A stretch of DNA of 33,749 bases. Origin: CAISIP01 sp963974265. Its GTDB lineage: Bacteria; Pseudomonadota; Gammaproteobacteria; Burkholderiales; Burkholderiaceae_C. Within the stretch, counting starts at the first letter, position 1. Every line of letters begins with the position of its first letter. This document shows positions 1-8,051 of this stretch, one piece after another. The translations under genes and the position numbers were made by a program. Under the pieces are notes generated by a model. It searched no databases. It was not told where the DNA came from and saw only the letters and a program-made list of their open reading frames with translations. The stretch lies in assembly GCA_963974265.1 (NCBI GenBank), contig CAXBDR010000014.1:1-33749 (forward strand), in the 5' to 3' direction.

Positions 1-3
1 GGT

Positions 4-1173
4 TCAACACCGGTCTGCATTGGGCTTATGGGATTGATGGCCCGACACGTCGGCGATGAACAATAGCGGGATATCGCGTTGGCAGGCCAGCTCGATGAAG
101 TGCGCGCCCTTGAGCGCGCACTCGGAGAAGATGACCCCGTTATTGGCCAGGATGCCGACCTGAAAACCATTGATACGGGCGAAGCCGCAGATCATCGTCT
201 GGCCGTAGAGCGGTTTGAACTCCTGCAGGTCACTGTCGTCGATCAGACGCGCGAGCACCTCGCGGTTGTCGGTCGGGTGGCGCGTATCGGCGCTGACGAT
301 GCCGTAGATTTCCCGCGGATCGAGGCGCGGCGGCCTTGGCGGCGCCACGTCCCAGCGCTGCCTCGTGCCGGTGCCGAGATTGGCGACAATGCCCCGCACA
401 ATCACCAGCGCGTGGCTGTCGCTTTCGGCGAGATGGTCGGTAACCCCGCTGACCCGGCTGTGCATGTCTCCACCACCCAGAGTCTCGACATCGACCACCT
501 CCCTGGTCGCCGCATATACCAGTTGGGGCCCGCCCAGGAACATGGCACCCTGGTTGCGCACGATCACGGCCTCGTCGCACAACGCGGGCATATATGCACC
601 GCCAGCCGTCGACGGACCGTGCACCGTGGCGATCTGTGTGATGCCCTCGCCGGACATGCGGATCTGGTTATAGAAAATCGACCCAAACTGGCCGTCGTCC
701 GGGAAGATGTGCGCCTGCTCGGGCAGGTTGGCGCCGCCCGACTGGACCATCGTGATACAGGGCAGCCGGTGCTGCCAGGCAAACATCTGCGCGCGAACGT
801 GTTTCTTCGTTGTGATGCCGTAGTAGGTTCCACCTTTCACCGTGGCGTCGTGGATCATCAGCATGCACGGCCGGCCACTGACCAGGCCGATCCCGGTGAT
901 GATGCTCCCACCGGGCGGAACCCCTTCGTACAGACCATCGCCGGCGAGCTGCCCGAACTCCACGAACGGAGACCCGGCATCGAGCACCGCGGCGAGCCGC
1001 TCGCGCGGCAGCAACTGACCGCGTTCCTTGTGCAGCAGGCGCGCCTTCTCGGGACCGCCGACCATCGCCCGGGCCCGCCGGGCATGCAAGTCGGCAATGC
1101 GGGACTCGTAGGCCGCGCGGTTGCGACCGAAAGTGTCGGAAGCGATGGCGAGCGTGGAGCCGATGGCCGTCAT
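4..1173 (-). CDS. Acyl-CoA carboxylase carboxyltransferase (beta) subunit, C-terminally truncated
   Basis: Resembles the biotin-dependent carboxyltransferase subunit of methylcrotonyl-, geranyl- or propionyl-CoA carboxylases. The N-terminal half is well conserved, including the LLPRER region and the acyl-CoA oxyanion segment GPSTAGGAYMPAL near residues 190-200. The frame is 389 residues, whereas the family is usually about 510-540. It stops four bases from the window edge, just after LLFIADVSG, where the family continues with a GFMVG-type motif and the biotin-facing half of the active site. The last dozen residues do not resemble the family, so this is a frameshift, an insertion junction or a true truncation. 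No biotin carboxylase/BCCP subunit is visible. It is last in the minus-strand operon, 40 nt after the SDR gene. No clear Shine-Dalgarno precedes the ATG. Family assignment is firm; the substrate is not known. Confidence 0.8.
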   Translation of the reverse strand: MTAIGSTLAIASDTFGRNRAAYESRIADLHARRARAMVGGPEKARLLHKERGQLLPRERLAAVLDAGSPFVEFGQLAGDGLYEGVPPGGSIITGIGLVSGRPCMLMIHDATVKGGTYYGITTKKHVRAQMFAWQHRLPCITMVQSGGANLPEQAHIFPDDGQFGSIFYNQIRMSGEGITQIATVHGPSTAGGAYMPALCDEAVIVRNQGAMFLGGPQLVYAATREVVDVETLGGGDMHSRVSGVTDHLAESDSHALVIVRGIVANLGTGTRQRWDVAPPRPPRLDPREIYGIVSADTRHPTDNREVLARLIDDSDLQEFKPLYGQTMICGFARINGFQVGILANNGVIFSECALKGAHFIELACQRDIPLLFIADVSGHQSHKPNADRC

Positions 1174-1213
1174 CGCGCACGCGTCGAATCACAAGCGATC
1201 ATTTGGCGCGGGC

Positions 1214-2041
1214 TCAAATCGATATCCCGCCGCCGCAGATCAGCGTCTGGCCGCTGATGTAGTTCGACTCGGGCGTGCACAGCAGGTACACCGCACCAGC
1301 GGCTTCCTCGGGAGTACCGCCACGACCCAGCGGAATGCTGCGCTCCATCATGGCCAGCAGATCCGGATTGACGCCGACCTTGATCTTGCGGCCCTCGACG
1401 TCAATCGAGGCATCGCCGCCGGCCGTGGCTTCGGTCAACCGGGTCTTGATCATGCCGAACGCGACCGCATTGACATTGACTTTATAGCGGCCCCATTCCT
1501 TCGACAGCGCCTTGGTCAGGCCGATGATGCCGGCCTTCGCCGAAGAATAATTGGCCTGCCCGGCATTGCCCCCGGTGCCGGCAATGGACGAGATGTTGAC
1601 GACCTTGCGGAAGACTTCCTTGCCGGCTTCCGCCTCCTGCCTGGAGGCGTGGCGGATGTAGTCGGCCGCCGCGCGCAGGATCTTGAACGGCGCTGTCAGA
1701 TGCACGTCGAGGATCGAGTGCCACTGCTCATCGGTCATCTTCTGGACCACGTTGTCCCAGGTGTAGCCGGCGTTGTTGACGACGATATCCAGGCCGCCGA
1801 AACCGTCGATCGCAGTCTTTACGAAACGCTCGGCAAAGCCGTCCGCCGTCACGCTGCCGACACAGGCCAGCGCCTGGCCGCCAGCGGCCTTGATGTCGGC
1901 CACGGTCTGCTCGGCGGGTGCGGCGTCGAGGTCGTTGACGACAACCTTGGCGCCTTCGCGGGCGAGCTTCAGGGCGATGGCGCGGCCGATGCCGCGGCCC
2001 GAACCGGAAACGATGGCAACCTTGCCTTCGAGATTTTTCAT
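1214..2041 (-). CDS. SDR-family 3-hydroxyacyl-CoA/3-oxoacyl dehydrogenase (FabG-like)
   Basis: Classical short-chain dehydrogenase of 275 residues. The nucleotide-binding glycine motif GSGRGIG is at 13-19, NNAG at 89-92, and the catalytic Ser (151/152), Tyr165 and Lys169 are all present. An Asp in VVNDLD after the second strand suggests NAD(H) rather than NADP(H), by family knowledge. An insertion of about ten residues (around 130-145) before the catalytic serine is longer than in FabG and recalls multifunctional-enzyme-type hydroxyacyl-CoA dehydrogenases. The ATG at 2041 is preceded by AAGGACA at good spacing. It lies directly downstream of the two MaoC genes, so oxidation of a 3-hydroxyacyl-CoA made by those hydratases is the natural reading (inference). 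Another alcohol dehydrogenation is possible. Confidence 0.85.
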   Translation of the reverse strand: MKNLEGKVAIVSGSGRGIGRAIALKLAREGAKVVVNDLDAAPAEQTVADIKAAGGQALACVGSVTADGFAERFVKTAIDGFGGLDIVVNNAGYTWDNVVQKMTDEQWHSILDVHLTAPFKILRAAADYIRHASRQEAEAGKEVFRKVVNISSIAGTGGNAGQANYSSAKAGIIGLTKALSKEWGRYKVNVNAVAFGMIKTRLTEATAGGDASIDVEGRKIKVGVNPDLLAMMERSIPLGRGGTPEEAAGAVYLLCTPESNYISGQTLICGGGISI

Positions 2042-2091
2042 GCGACTGTCCTTATGGAATCATGGAAAAGGATCCGATTGCTCTCACGCTC

Positions 2092-2508
2092 TCAGTCCAG
2101 CGCCACCAGCGCCTCGCCAACCAGCGTGATTTCACCGCCGGCCTTGGCCGCCGTCAGTTCGATGCGCACGCAGTGCCGGCCGTCGTGCTCAAGTGTCTCG
2201 GCCACCGTGCCACTGCACCGAACCCGGTCCCCCAGTTGCGTGATGGCCGCGAAACGCACGCCGTAGCGCAGGATGCGCCGCTGCGGCACCCATTGGGCCA
2301 GTGCGCGGCCAAGGTAGGCCATCGACAACATGCCCTGGGCGAAGACGTCCGGCATACCGGACTTGCGCGCGAAGTCGATGTCGATGTGAATCGGATTGTG
2401 GTCGCCCGATGCGCCGGCAAACAGTGCGAGCGTCGTGCGGGTGATGGGCGGCAACTCAAGGACGGGCATCGCGTCGCCAACCATGATCGTGCTGGGGTCA
2501 AACTGCAT
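2092..2508 (-). CDS. MaoC-like (R)-specific enoyl-CoA hydratase
   Basis: Single hot-dog domain protein of 138 residues. The hydratase-2 signature is intact: GDHNPIH with Asp36, Asn38 and His41, followed by the GMLSMAYLG helix. The Asp/His pair activates water for syn addition to a trans-2-enoyl-CoA. The upstream neighbour is a second short hot-dog protein of the FAS1-like dehydratase type. Such pairs commonly form a heterodimer in which only one chain is catalytic, as in HadAB or ChsH1/ChsH2, and this one carries the catalytic motif. The start at 2508 is set by GAAGGAG, which lies in the tail of the preceding gene. It is the only obviously canonical hydratase active site in the window, since none of the four crotonases keeps both catalytic glutamates. 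Confidence 0.85.
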   Translation of the reverse strand: MQFDPSTIMVGDAMPVLELPPITRTTLALFAGASGDHNPIHIDIDFARKSGMPDVFAQGMLSMAYLGRALAQWVPQRRILRYGVRFAAITQLGDRVRCSGTVAETLEHDGRHCVRIELTAAKAGGEITLVGEALVALD

Positions 2509-2518
2509 CGCGTCTCCT

Positions 2519-2962
2519 TCAGGTGTGGCGCACGACGAGCACCGCGTGCATGTCGGCCACGCGTTCTCCGAACTGGTTGGTCACGGTCGTGTCGTTGACC
2601 ACGAACTCGAGCGCGCCGCCCTTCTTGTCGTAGATGTCGATCACCTTCGACTGAAAACACAGGGTATCGCCAGCGCACACCGGGGCGTGGTAGTCGAAAC
2701 GCTGCTCGCCGTGCAGCACCTTGCCGAGGTCGATCTCCAGCGTCTCGATCAGCTTCATTGTCTCGCCCGAGTCGCCCGGGGCGGCGAAAATGAAGGTCGG
2801 CGGCGCGACGATGCCGCGGTATCCGGCGGCCCTGGCTGCCGCTTCGTCGGTGTGGATCGGATCGGTGAGGCCGATCACCTTGACGAAAAATGCGATGCGG
2901 CCCTTCTCCACGTCCCACGACAAGGGTGGCGGCGCATAACCGATGTGCTTTCGGTCAATCAT
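2519..2962 (-). CDS. MaoC N-terminal / FAS1-like dehydratase domain protein
   Basis: A 147-residue hot-dog protein of the MaoC_dehydrat_N type. The typical GYRGIVAPPTF segment is at about 47-57, and the conserved block QRFDYHAPVCAGDTL is near 87-101. This domain usually partners a second MaoC chain, supplying the binding tunnel for a bulky acyl group; the partner is encoded 10 nt downstream. The start ATG at 2962 sits two bases after the thiolase stop. An in-frame ATG further upstream is rejected because it would lie inside the thiolase gene and add unrelated residues. The thiolase-MaoC_N-MaoC-SDR order is one beta-oxidation-type module. The exact substrate is unknown. Confidence 0.8.
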   Translation of the reverse strand: MIDRKHIGYAPPPLSWDVEKGRIAFFVKVIGLTDPIHTDEAAARAAGYRGIVAPPTFIFAAPGDSGETMKLIETLEIDLGKVLHGEQRFDYHAPVCAGDTLCFQSKVIDIYDKKGGALEFVVNDTTVTNQFGERVADMHAVLVVRHT

Positions 2963-2964
2963 GT

Positions 2965-4149
2965 TCACGCCGCCTGGTACATCGTCACCACGCACGCGCC
3001 GCCGAGTCCCAGATTGTGTTGCAGCGCCACCCGCGCACCGGGCACCTGGCGCTTCTCGGCGGTGCCGCGCAACTGGTGCGTCAGCTCGTAACACTGCGCC
3101 AGGCCCGTGGCGCCCAGTGGATGCCCCTTGGACAGCAGGCCACCCGACGGGTTGGTGACGATCTTGCCGCCGTAGGTGTTGTCGCCATCGCACACGAACT
3201 TCTCCGCGCCGCCTTCGGGGCACAGGCCCAACGCCTCGTAGGTGATCAATTCATTCTGGGCAAAGCAGTCATGGAGTTCGACAACGTCAACGTCGTCCGG
3301 CCCTGTGCCAGCCTGCTCGTAGACCTGCCGGCCGGCTTCCCGTGCCATGTCGTAGCCAACCACCCGCATCATGTCCCTGGAGTCGAAGGTACTGGCGAAA
3401 TCGGTCGTCATTGCCTGGGCTGCGATGCTGACGCGCGCGTCCAGACCATGCCTTCTTGCGAAAGCTTCGGAGCAGACCACGGCGGCGGCGGCGCCGCAGG
3501 TTGGCGGGCAGGCCATCAGGCGCGTCATCACGCCTTCCCAGAGCGTCGGCGACGCCATCACATCGTCGGCCGTGACCTCCTTGCGGAACAGCGCCAGCGG
3601 ATTGTTGACCGCATGGCGGCTGGCCTTGGCCCGAATCTGCGCAAAGGTTTCCAGCTTTGTCCCGTACTTGTCCATGTGGGCCTTGCCGGCTCCGCCAAAG
3701 TACCGCAATGCCAGCGGGATCTCGGGGTGGCCGACGAGTTCGTCGGTAATGTGGTCGAACTCGTCGAACGGCGTCGGGCGATCCGGGAACGCCGCCTTGA
3801 TGGCCCCCGGCAGCATTTGCTCGAAGCCCAGCGCCAGCACGCACTCGGCCGCCCCGGACTGCACGGCCTGGCGCGCCAGAAACAACGCCGACGAACCCGT
3901 GGAGCAGTTGTTGTTGACGTTGAACACCGGTATGCCGGTCATGCCGACCGGGTATAGCGCGCGCTGACCACAGGTGGAATCGCCATACACATAGCCCACG
4001 AATGCCTGTTGGATGAGCTTGTATTCGACTCCCGCATCCGACAGCGCCAGCCGGGCCGCCTGCGCGCCCATGACATGGTAGGACTCGCTGGCCCCCGGTT
4101 TGGCGAACGGGACCATGCCGACGCCGGCAACGATGACTTTTTGATTCAT
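2965..4149 (-). CDS. SCP-x type thiolase / acetyl-CoA acetyltransferase
   Basis: A 394-residue thiolase of the sterol-carrier-protein-x class, a usual length for that class. The nucleophilic cysteine is Cys82 in NNNCSTGSSALF. The class-specific HDCF motif is at 293-296, and the GHPLGATG histidine is His343. All expected catalytic positions are therefore present, and thiolytic cleavage of a 3-oxoacyl-CoA is likely. The ATG at 4149 is chosen over one 45 nt upstream because AGGAG lies about nine bases before it and the protein then starts MNQKVIVAGVG, as relatives do. It is the second gene of the minus-strand operon, right after the acyl-CoA ligase. Substrates of this class are often branched or polycyclic side chains, but that cannot be read from sequence. 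Confidence 0.88.
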   Translation of the reverse strand: MNQKVIVAGVGMVPFAKPGASESYHVMGAQAARLALSDAGVEYKLIQQAFVGYVYGDSTCGQRALYPVGMTGIPVFNVNNNCSTGSSALFLARQAVQSGAAECVLALGFEQMLPGAIKAAFPDRPTPFDEFDHITDELVGHPEIPLALRYFGGAGKAHMDKYGTKLETFAQIRAKASRHAVNNPLALFRKEVTADDVMASPTLWEGVMTRLMACPPTCGAAAAVVCSEAFARRHGLDARVSIAAQAMTTDFASTFDSRDMMRVVGYDMAREAGRQVYEQAGTGPDDVDVVELHDCFAQNELITYEALGLCPEGGAEKFVCDGDNTYGGKIVTNPSGGLLSKGHPLGATGLAQCYELTHQLRGTAEKRQVPGARVALQHNLGLGGACVVTMYQAA

Positions 4150-4197
4150 GGCAAATACTCCTGTGGTTGAAACCCGTCGAACAGCGCGGCTCACACA

Positions 4198-5712
4198 TCA
4201 GGCCCGCGGGATCGCGCCTGGCACCAGCCACTGACGCTCGATTTCATGGCGCTGGATCTTGCCGGTGCTGCTGCGCGGAAACGCAGCCGCATCGACGATA
4301 TGGATCTCGCGCGGGATCTTGTAGCCGGCCAACTGCACGCGACAACGTTCCGACAGCGCGGCGGCATCGACCAGAACGCCTGGCTTGAGCGCGACAAACG
4401 CCACCGGAACCTCGCCCCAGCGCGCGTCACGCCGGCGCACCACCGCTGCGTCGACCACCGCTTCGTGCGCCAGCAGCACGCGCTCAATCTCGGCCGGATA
4501 GATGTTTTCTCCGCCCGACTTGATCAGGTACTTGGCGCGGTCCACAAAGTCCAGCGTGCCGTCGGCATGGCGCACGAACAAGTCGCCCATGTGGAACCAG
4601 CCGCCGCGGAAGTCGTGCGCATTCACCTCCGGTGCATCCCAGTAGCCGGAGAACAGCGTCGGCCCGCGCACCGCGGCTTCACCCGGTGTTTCCAGTGGCA
4701 CATCATGATCGTCCGCGTCGACGAGGCGAACAAGGCAAAAGGACGATTCACGTTTTGCCAGGTTGGTGGGCACAACGCCGGCCGCGAGCAGTGCACCGGA
4801 GGCCGGAGCGAGGCCGGTTTCGGTGGCGCCAAAGCTGTTGACGTAGGGCGCGTTCAACAGCCCCGTCAGCTCGGCGATTTGTTGCGGCGGAACCAGATCG
4901 GCCATCGCCCCGACCAGCTTCACACCCAGCGCACGGGTGCCGTTGCGACGCAGGCCGTCAATCAACGCATCGATCATGCCCGGCATCGCCACCAGCCAGC
5001 CGATCGATTCGCGCCCTATGGTGGCGCACAGGCGGTCGATATCCAGACCGTCGTGCACGATCACCTTGCCGCCGATCATCAGCGTGGCCAGGCTGAAATC
5101 GGTAGCGGCCATGTGGAACAGCGGCGACCAGGCGATGTAGTTGTGCTCCGCCCCAATGCCGAATTCGGCCGCGAAACACATCGCCCGCGCCACCATCGCG
5201 CGCTGACTGATCACCGCGCCCTTGGGCAGGCCGGTCGTGCCGCTGGTGTAGAGGATGACCAGACCCTGCTCTGGGTTGACATCGATGCCCGGGTCATGCT
5301 CAGGGGACTGCGCCATCAGCGCCGGGTACGACTCATCCAGGTTGACCACTTCGGCAACACCGTGATCGATGCGTGCCAGCGCTGGCGCGTAACGCGCGGA
5401 GACGAAAACCATGCGCGCCGAGACGACACGCACACAATGCAGCATCTCTGCGTCTGCCAGCCGCCAGTTGAGGCAGGCCACGATCACACCGAGCTTGGCG
5501 GCGGCAAGTTCGAGCACGATGTACTCGCGACGATTCTCCGACAGCACTGCGATGCGCTGGCCCGCGACCACGCCACGCGCCGCGAGCAGCTGGGCCACGC
5601 GGTTGACGCTGCGGTCCAGTTCCGCGTAGGTCAAGGTGCCGAGCGCGTCTTCGATCGCCGGCAACGCCGCGCGCATACCGACCTGCTTGCCAAACAGATC
5701 TGCGACTGTCAT
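4198..5712 (-). CDS. AMP-dependent acyl-CoA ligase
   Basis: Adenylate-forming acyl-CoA synthetase of about 504 residues. It has the P-loop YTSGTTGLPKG, an aromatic-rich SFGATETG motif, the hinge region FVDRAKYLIKSGGENIYPAEIE and the C-terminal lysine loop SSTGKIQRHE. It activates a carboxylic acid with ATP and CoA. The start is placed at the ATG beginning MTVADLF. The open frame continues to 5949 but the extra residues are not ligase-like and run through the promoter region. No strong ribosome site is seen, and a TTG slightly upstream is an alternative. It is first in the operon leading into thiolase, MaoC pair, SDR and carboxyltransferase. The 48 nt to the next gene suggests co-transcription. 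Chain-length or ring specificity cannot be read. Confidence 0.87.
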   Translation of the reverse strand: MTVADLFGKQVGMRAALPAIEDALGTLTYAELDRSVNRVAQLLAARGVVAGQRIAVLSENRREYIVLELAAAKLGVIVACLNWRLADAEMLHCVRVVSARMVFVSARYAPALARIDHGVAEVVNLDESYPALMAQSPEHDPGIDVNPEQGLVILYTSGTTGLPKGAVISQRAMVARAMCFAAEFGIGAEHNYIAWSPLFHMAATDFSLATLMIGGKVIVHDGLDIDRLCATIGRESIGWLVAMPGMIDALIDGLRRNGTRALGVKLVGAMADLVPPQQIAELTGLLNAPYVNSFGATETGLAPASGALLAAGVVPTNLAKRESSFCLVRLVDADDHDVPLETPGEAAVRGPTLFSGYWDAPEVNAHDFRGGWFHMGDLFVRHADGTLDFVDRAKYLIKSGGENIYPAEIERVLLAHEAVVDAAVVRRRDARWGEVPVAFVALKPGVLVDAAALSERCRVQLAGYKIPREIHIVDAAAFPRSSTGKIQRHEIERQWLVPGAIPRA

Positions 5713-5938
5713 GGATTGTGCGGCGATGGCAATCTCCGTTTCGGACCATTGTTTCAATTTTCGATGCCACTTAAATGGCGCCCATGCCTCTAGTTTAGTG
5801 TTTAGTCTACCTAACGCTTGACAGTTAAGCAATGCCGCAATACGCTTGATCAAGTGACCATCTGCGGTCGGACAGTCCGCGAGATCCCAGACAAGTAATA
5901 CGCGCCGAGCTAACCAGAAGGCGGAAGGAGACGAGACA
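5713..5938 (+). promoter_or_regulatory. Divergent promoter region with candidate operator
   Basis: This intergenic region separates the minus-strand ligase operon from the plus-strand crotonase/liv operon. On the plus strand TTGACA (5818-5823) is followed after exactly 17 nt by TACGCT (5841-5846), a plausible sigma-70 promoter with a perfect -35 and a modest -10. The perfect 10-bp palindrome CTTGATCAAG (5845-5854) overlaps that -10 and the expected start. An imperfect 7-1-7 dyad, GCTTGACAGTTAAGC (5816-5830), covers the -35. A tandem GTTTAGT repeat (5793-5806) lies on the ligase side. AAGGAG near 5923-5928 serves the GTG start at 5939. Promoter and operator are inferred from pattern only. Confidence 0.5.
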
Positions 5939-6742
5939 GTGGCCCCCAACCCGACAATCCGCTACGAGCAGCGCGATGCCGCCGCGTGGATTACGCTGAA
6001 CCGACCCGACGCAATGAACGCGTTGTCGGATGCGCTGTGCGCCGAAATGCTGGCCGTACTGGAGCAGATCGAACGCGACCCCGCCATTCGTGTCGTCGTG
6101 CTCACGGGTGCCGGGCGCGCCTTCTGTGCCGGCGCGGACCTGAAAACCGTGTTCGACAACACCAGCGGCGAACAGGCCGATCTGGACAACGCGATGGCAG
6201 CGTTCCTCGATCTCGTCGCGACCATGATTGAGCGCCTGCGCGCCCTGCCCAAGCCGACTATCGCGGCGCTCAACGGTCTGACGATGGCCGGCGGACTCGA
6301 ACTGGCGATGGCCTGCGACCTGATCGTCGCCGCCGAAGGCGCACGCATCGGCGACGCACACGCCAATTTCGGCGTTTTCCCCGGAGCCGGCGGCGCAGCG
6401 GTACTTCCGCGGCGCATTGGCGCTACCGCGGCAAAGTATTTGCTGTTCACTGGTGACACCATGCCGGCGGCCGAATTGGTGCCGCTTGGCTTGGTCAACC
6501 GTGTAGTGCCTGACGCCGATCTCACTGCCGAGGTCGGCATGCTTGCCACACGCATAGCCACCAAGAGTCCGCTGGTGTTGCGGCGCATGAAGCAAGCGGT
6601 TGCTGACGGATTGGAGCAGCCGCAGGCTTCGGCGCTGCGGCTGGAACGCCTGGTGCTGGATGCACACCTCCATTCATACGACATGCACGAGGGCCTGGCG
6701 GCCTTCGTCGGCAAACGCAAGCCCGTTTTCAAGGGGTACTGA
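5939..6742 (+). CDS. Enoyl-CoA hydratase/isomerase family protein (crotonase)
   Basis: Crotonase-fold protein of 267 residues, starting at GTG 5939 behind AAGGAG. The first oxyanion segment is FCAGADL (62-68) and the second MAGGLELA (117-123). Glu121 matches Glu144 of rat enoyl-CoA hydratase. The partner Glu164 position, exactly 20 residues on, is His141. Loss of one of the two glutamates is common in isomerases and other crotonases, so simple hydration should not be assumed. The C-terminus ends with the usual AFVGKRKPVFKG. It is first in the long plus-strand operon and is followed 22 nt later by a thiolase. A small GGGGTA/TACCCC hairpin spans its stop codon. Confidence 0.85.
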   Translation: MAPNPTIRYEQRDAAAWITLNRPDAMNALSDALCAEMLAVLEQIERDPAIRVVVLTGAGRAFCAGADLKTVFDNTSGEQADLDNAMAAFLDLVATMIERLRALPKPTIAALNGLTMAGGLELAMACDLIVAAEGARIGDAHANFGVFPGAGGAAVLPRRIGATAAKYLLFTGDTMPAAELVPLGLVNRVVPDADLTAEVGMLATRIATKSPLVLRRMKQAVADGLEQPQASALRLERLVLDAHLHSYDMHEGLAAFVGKRKPVFKGY

Positions 6743-6748
6743 TACCCC
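6733..6748 (+). other. Small perfect hairpin over a stop codon
   Basis: GGGGTA and TACCCC form a 6-bp stem with a 4-nt CTGA loop that contains the crotonase stop codon. No U-tract follows, so it is not a standard terminator. It could modulate ribosome passage into the next gene, or be chance. Confidence 0.3.
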
Positions 6749-6764
6749 CACCCATAGCCATGCC

Positions 6765-8012
6765 ATGATCCCATCACAACCCGCAGTCTTCATCGCGGGC
6801 GTCGGAATGACGCCAAGCGGCAAGTTCCTCGATCGCAGCATCAAGCAACTCACCGCCGACGCCGTAACCGCAGCGCTGTCCGATGCCGGCGTGTCGCGCG
6901 AGGCCGTCGAGGCCGCCTTCTTTTCCAATGCGACGCAAGGCACGCTCGAAGGCCAGACGATGGTGCGTGGCCAGATCGCCTTGCGCTCGATGGGGTTCGA
7001 GGCGATCCCCATCTTCAATGTCGAGAATGCCTGTGCAAGCGCCAGTTCGGCCTTCAACCTAGCGGTGCAATACGTGCGCTCGGGCGAAGGCGAGATCGCC
7101 CTCGCGGTCGGCGCGGAGAAGATGTTCTGCGCCGACAAGGCCAGGATGTTCAGCGTATTCGACGGTGCCTGGGATCTGCAGACCATCGAGGCCAACCAGC
7201 GCACACTTTTGGCCATGGGCCATGGCGTCGAGCCGCCCGATGGCACCACATCCAAGGCGCCTTACAGCCTGTTCATGGACATCTACGCCGCCTTCGGCCG
7301 TTTCCACATGCGCGAATTCGGCACCACGCAGCGGCAGTTCGCCGCTGTGGCGGCCAAGAACCACGTTCATTCGGTGCACAACCCATTGGCGCAGTACCGC
7401 AACGCCTACACCATAGATCAAGTGCTGGCGGCGCCGCCCATCACTTACCCGCTGACGCTGCCGATGTGCGCGCCAATCAGCGACGGTGCCGCGGCAGCCA
7501 TTGTCTGCTCCGAGGCGACGTTGGCGCGCCTGAATGACCGCCGACGCGCCATCCGTGTGCTGGCTTCGGTGGTCGGCACCGGCACCACACGACGTCCCGA
7601 AGACGTTGGCCAGCATGTCACCGCCAAGGCCGCCAGGCTGGCCTACGAGCGCGCCGGCGTCGGCCCGAACGACATCTCGCTGGCGGAAGTGCACGATGCC
7701 ACCGCGATCGGCGAGATCGTGCAGAGCGAGAACCTCGGATTCTGCGAATTCGGCGCCGGCGGCAAGCTTGCGCAGAGCGGTGCCACCAGCATCGGCGGAC
7801 GCATACCCATCAACACCTCGGGCGGGCTCGAATCCAAGGGCCACCCGATCGGCGCCACCGGACTGGGCCAGTTGCACGAGCTGGTAACGCAGTTGCGCGG
7901 CGAGGCCGGCGCCCGCCAGGTTCAGGGCGCGCGGCTGGCCATCGCCGAAAACGGTGGCGGCATCTTCGGCATCGAAGAAGCCGTGTGTGCCATCACCATC
8001 CTCGGCCGCTGA
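6765..8012 (+). CDS. Thiolase-superfamily protein, SCP-x-like with altered HDCF motif
   Basis: A 415-residue thiolase-fold protein related to SCP-x thiolases. The nucleophile Cys90 lies in NACASASSAF, and the GHPIGATG histidine is His360. The motif that is HDCF in ordinary SCP-x thiolases reads HDAT here (310-313), so the cysteine thought to act as second acid/base in that class is absent. The neighbouring thiolase at 2965-4149 keeps HDCF. This protein may be a variant thiolase, one that needs a partner, or one with different C-C lyase/synthase chemistry; the sequence does not decide. The ATG at 6765 gives the normal MIPSQPAVFIAGVGMTPSGK start. An earlier in-frame start overlaps the crotonase gene and is rejected. 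Confidence 0.82.
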   Translation: MIPSQPAVFIAGVGMTPSGKFLDRSIKQLTADAVTAALSDAGVSREAVEAAFFSNATQGTLEGQTMVRGQIALRSMGFEAIPIFNVENACASASSAFNLAVQYVRSGEGEIALAVGAEKMFCADKARMFSVFDGAWDLQTIEANQRTLLAMGHGVEPPDGTTSKAPYSLFMDIYAAFGRFHMREFGTTQRQFAAVAAKNHVHSVHNPLAQYRNAYTIDQVLAAPPITYPLTLPMCAPISDGAAAAIVCSEATLARLNDRRRAIRVLASVVGTGTTRRPEDVGQHVTAKAARLAYERAGVGPNDISLAEVHDATAIGEIVQSENLGFCEFGAGGKLAQSGATSIGGRIPINTSGGLESKGHPIGATGLGQLHELVTQLRGEAGARQVQGARLAIAENGGGIFGIEEAVCAITILGR

Positions 8013-8051
8013 TGGCCCTCTTCGAATCACATTAATCCCTCTGCCCGCCCC

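Noticed and set aside
1121..2266. 381-codon plus-strand frame opposite the SDR gene
   Set aside because: Antisense to an SDR with all catalytic residues, and no domain in the translation.
4246..5793. 515-codon plus-strand open frame opposite the acyl-CoA ligase
   Set aside because: Antisense shadow of a clear ligase gene, with composition rich in His, Arg and Gln and no family motif.
5713..5949. 79-residue N-terminal extension of the acyl-CoA ligase
   Set aside because: It passes through the divergent promoter region and into the crotonase start, and the residues are not ligase-like.
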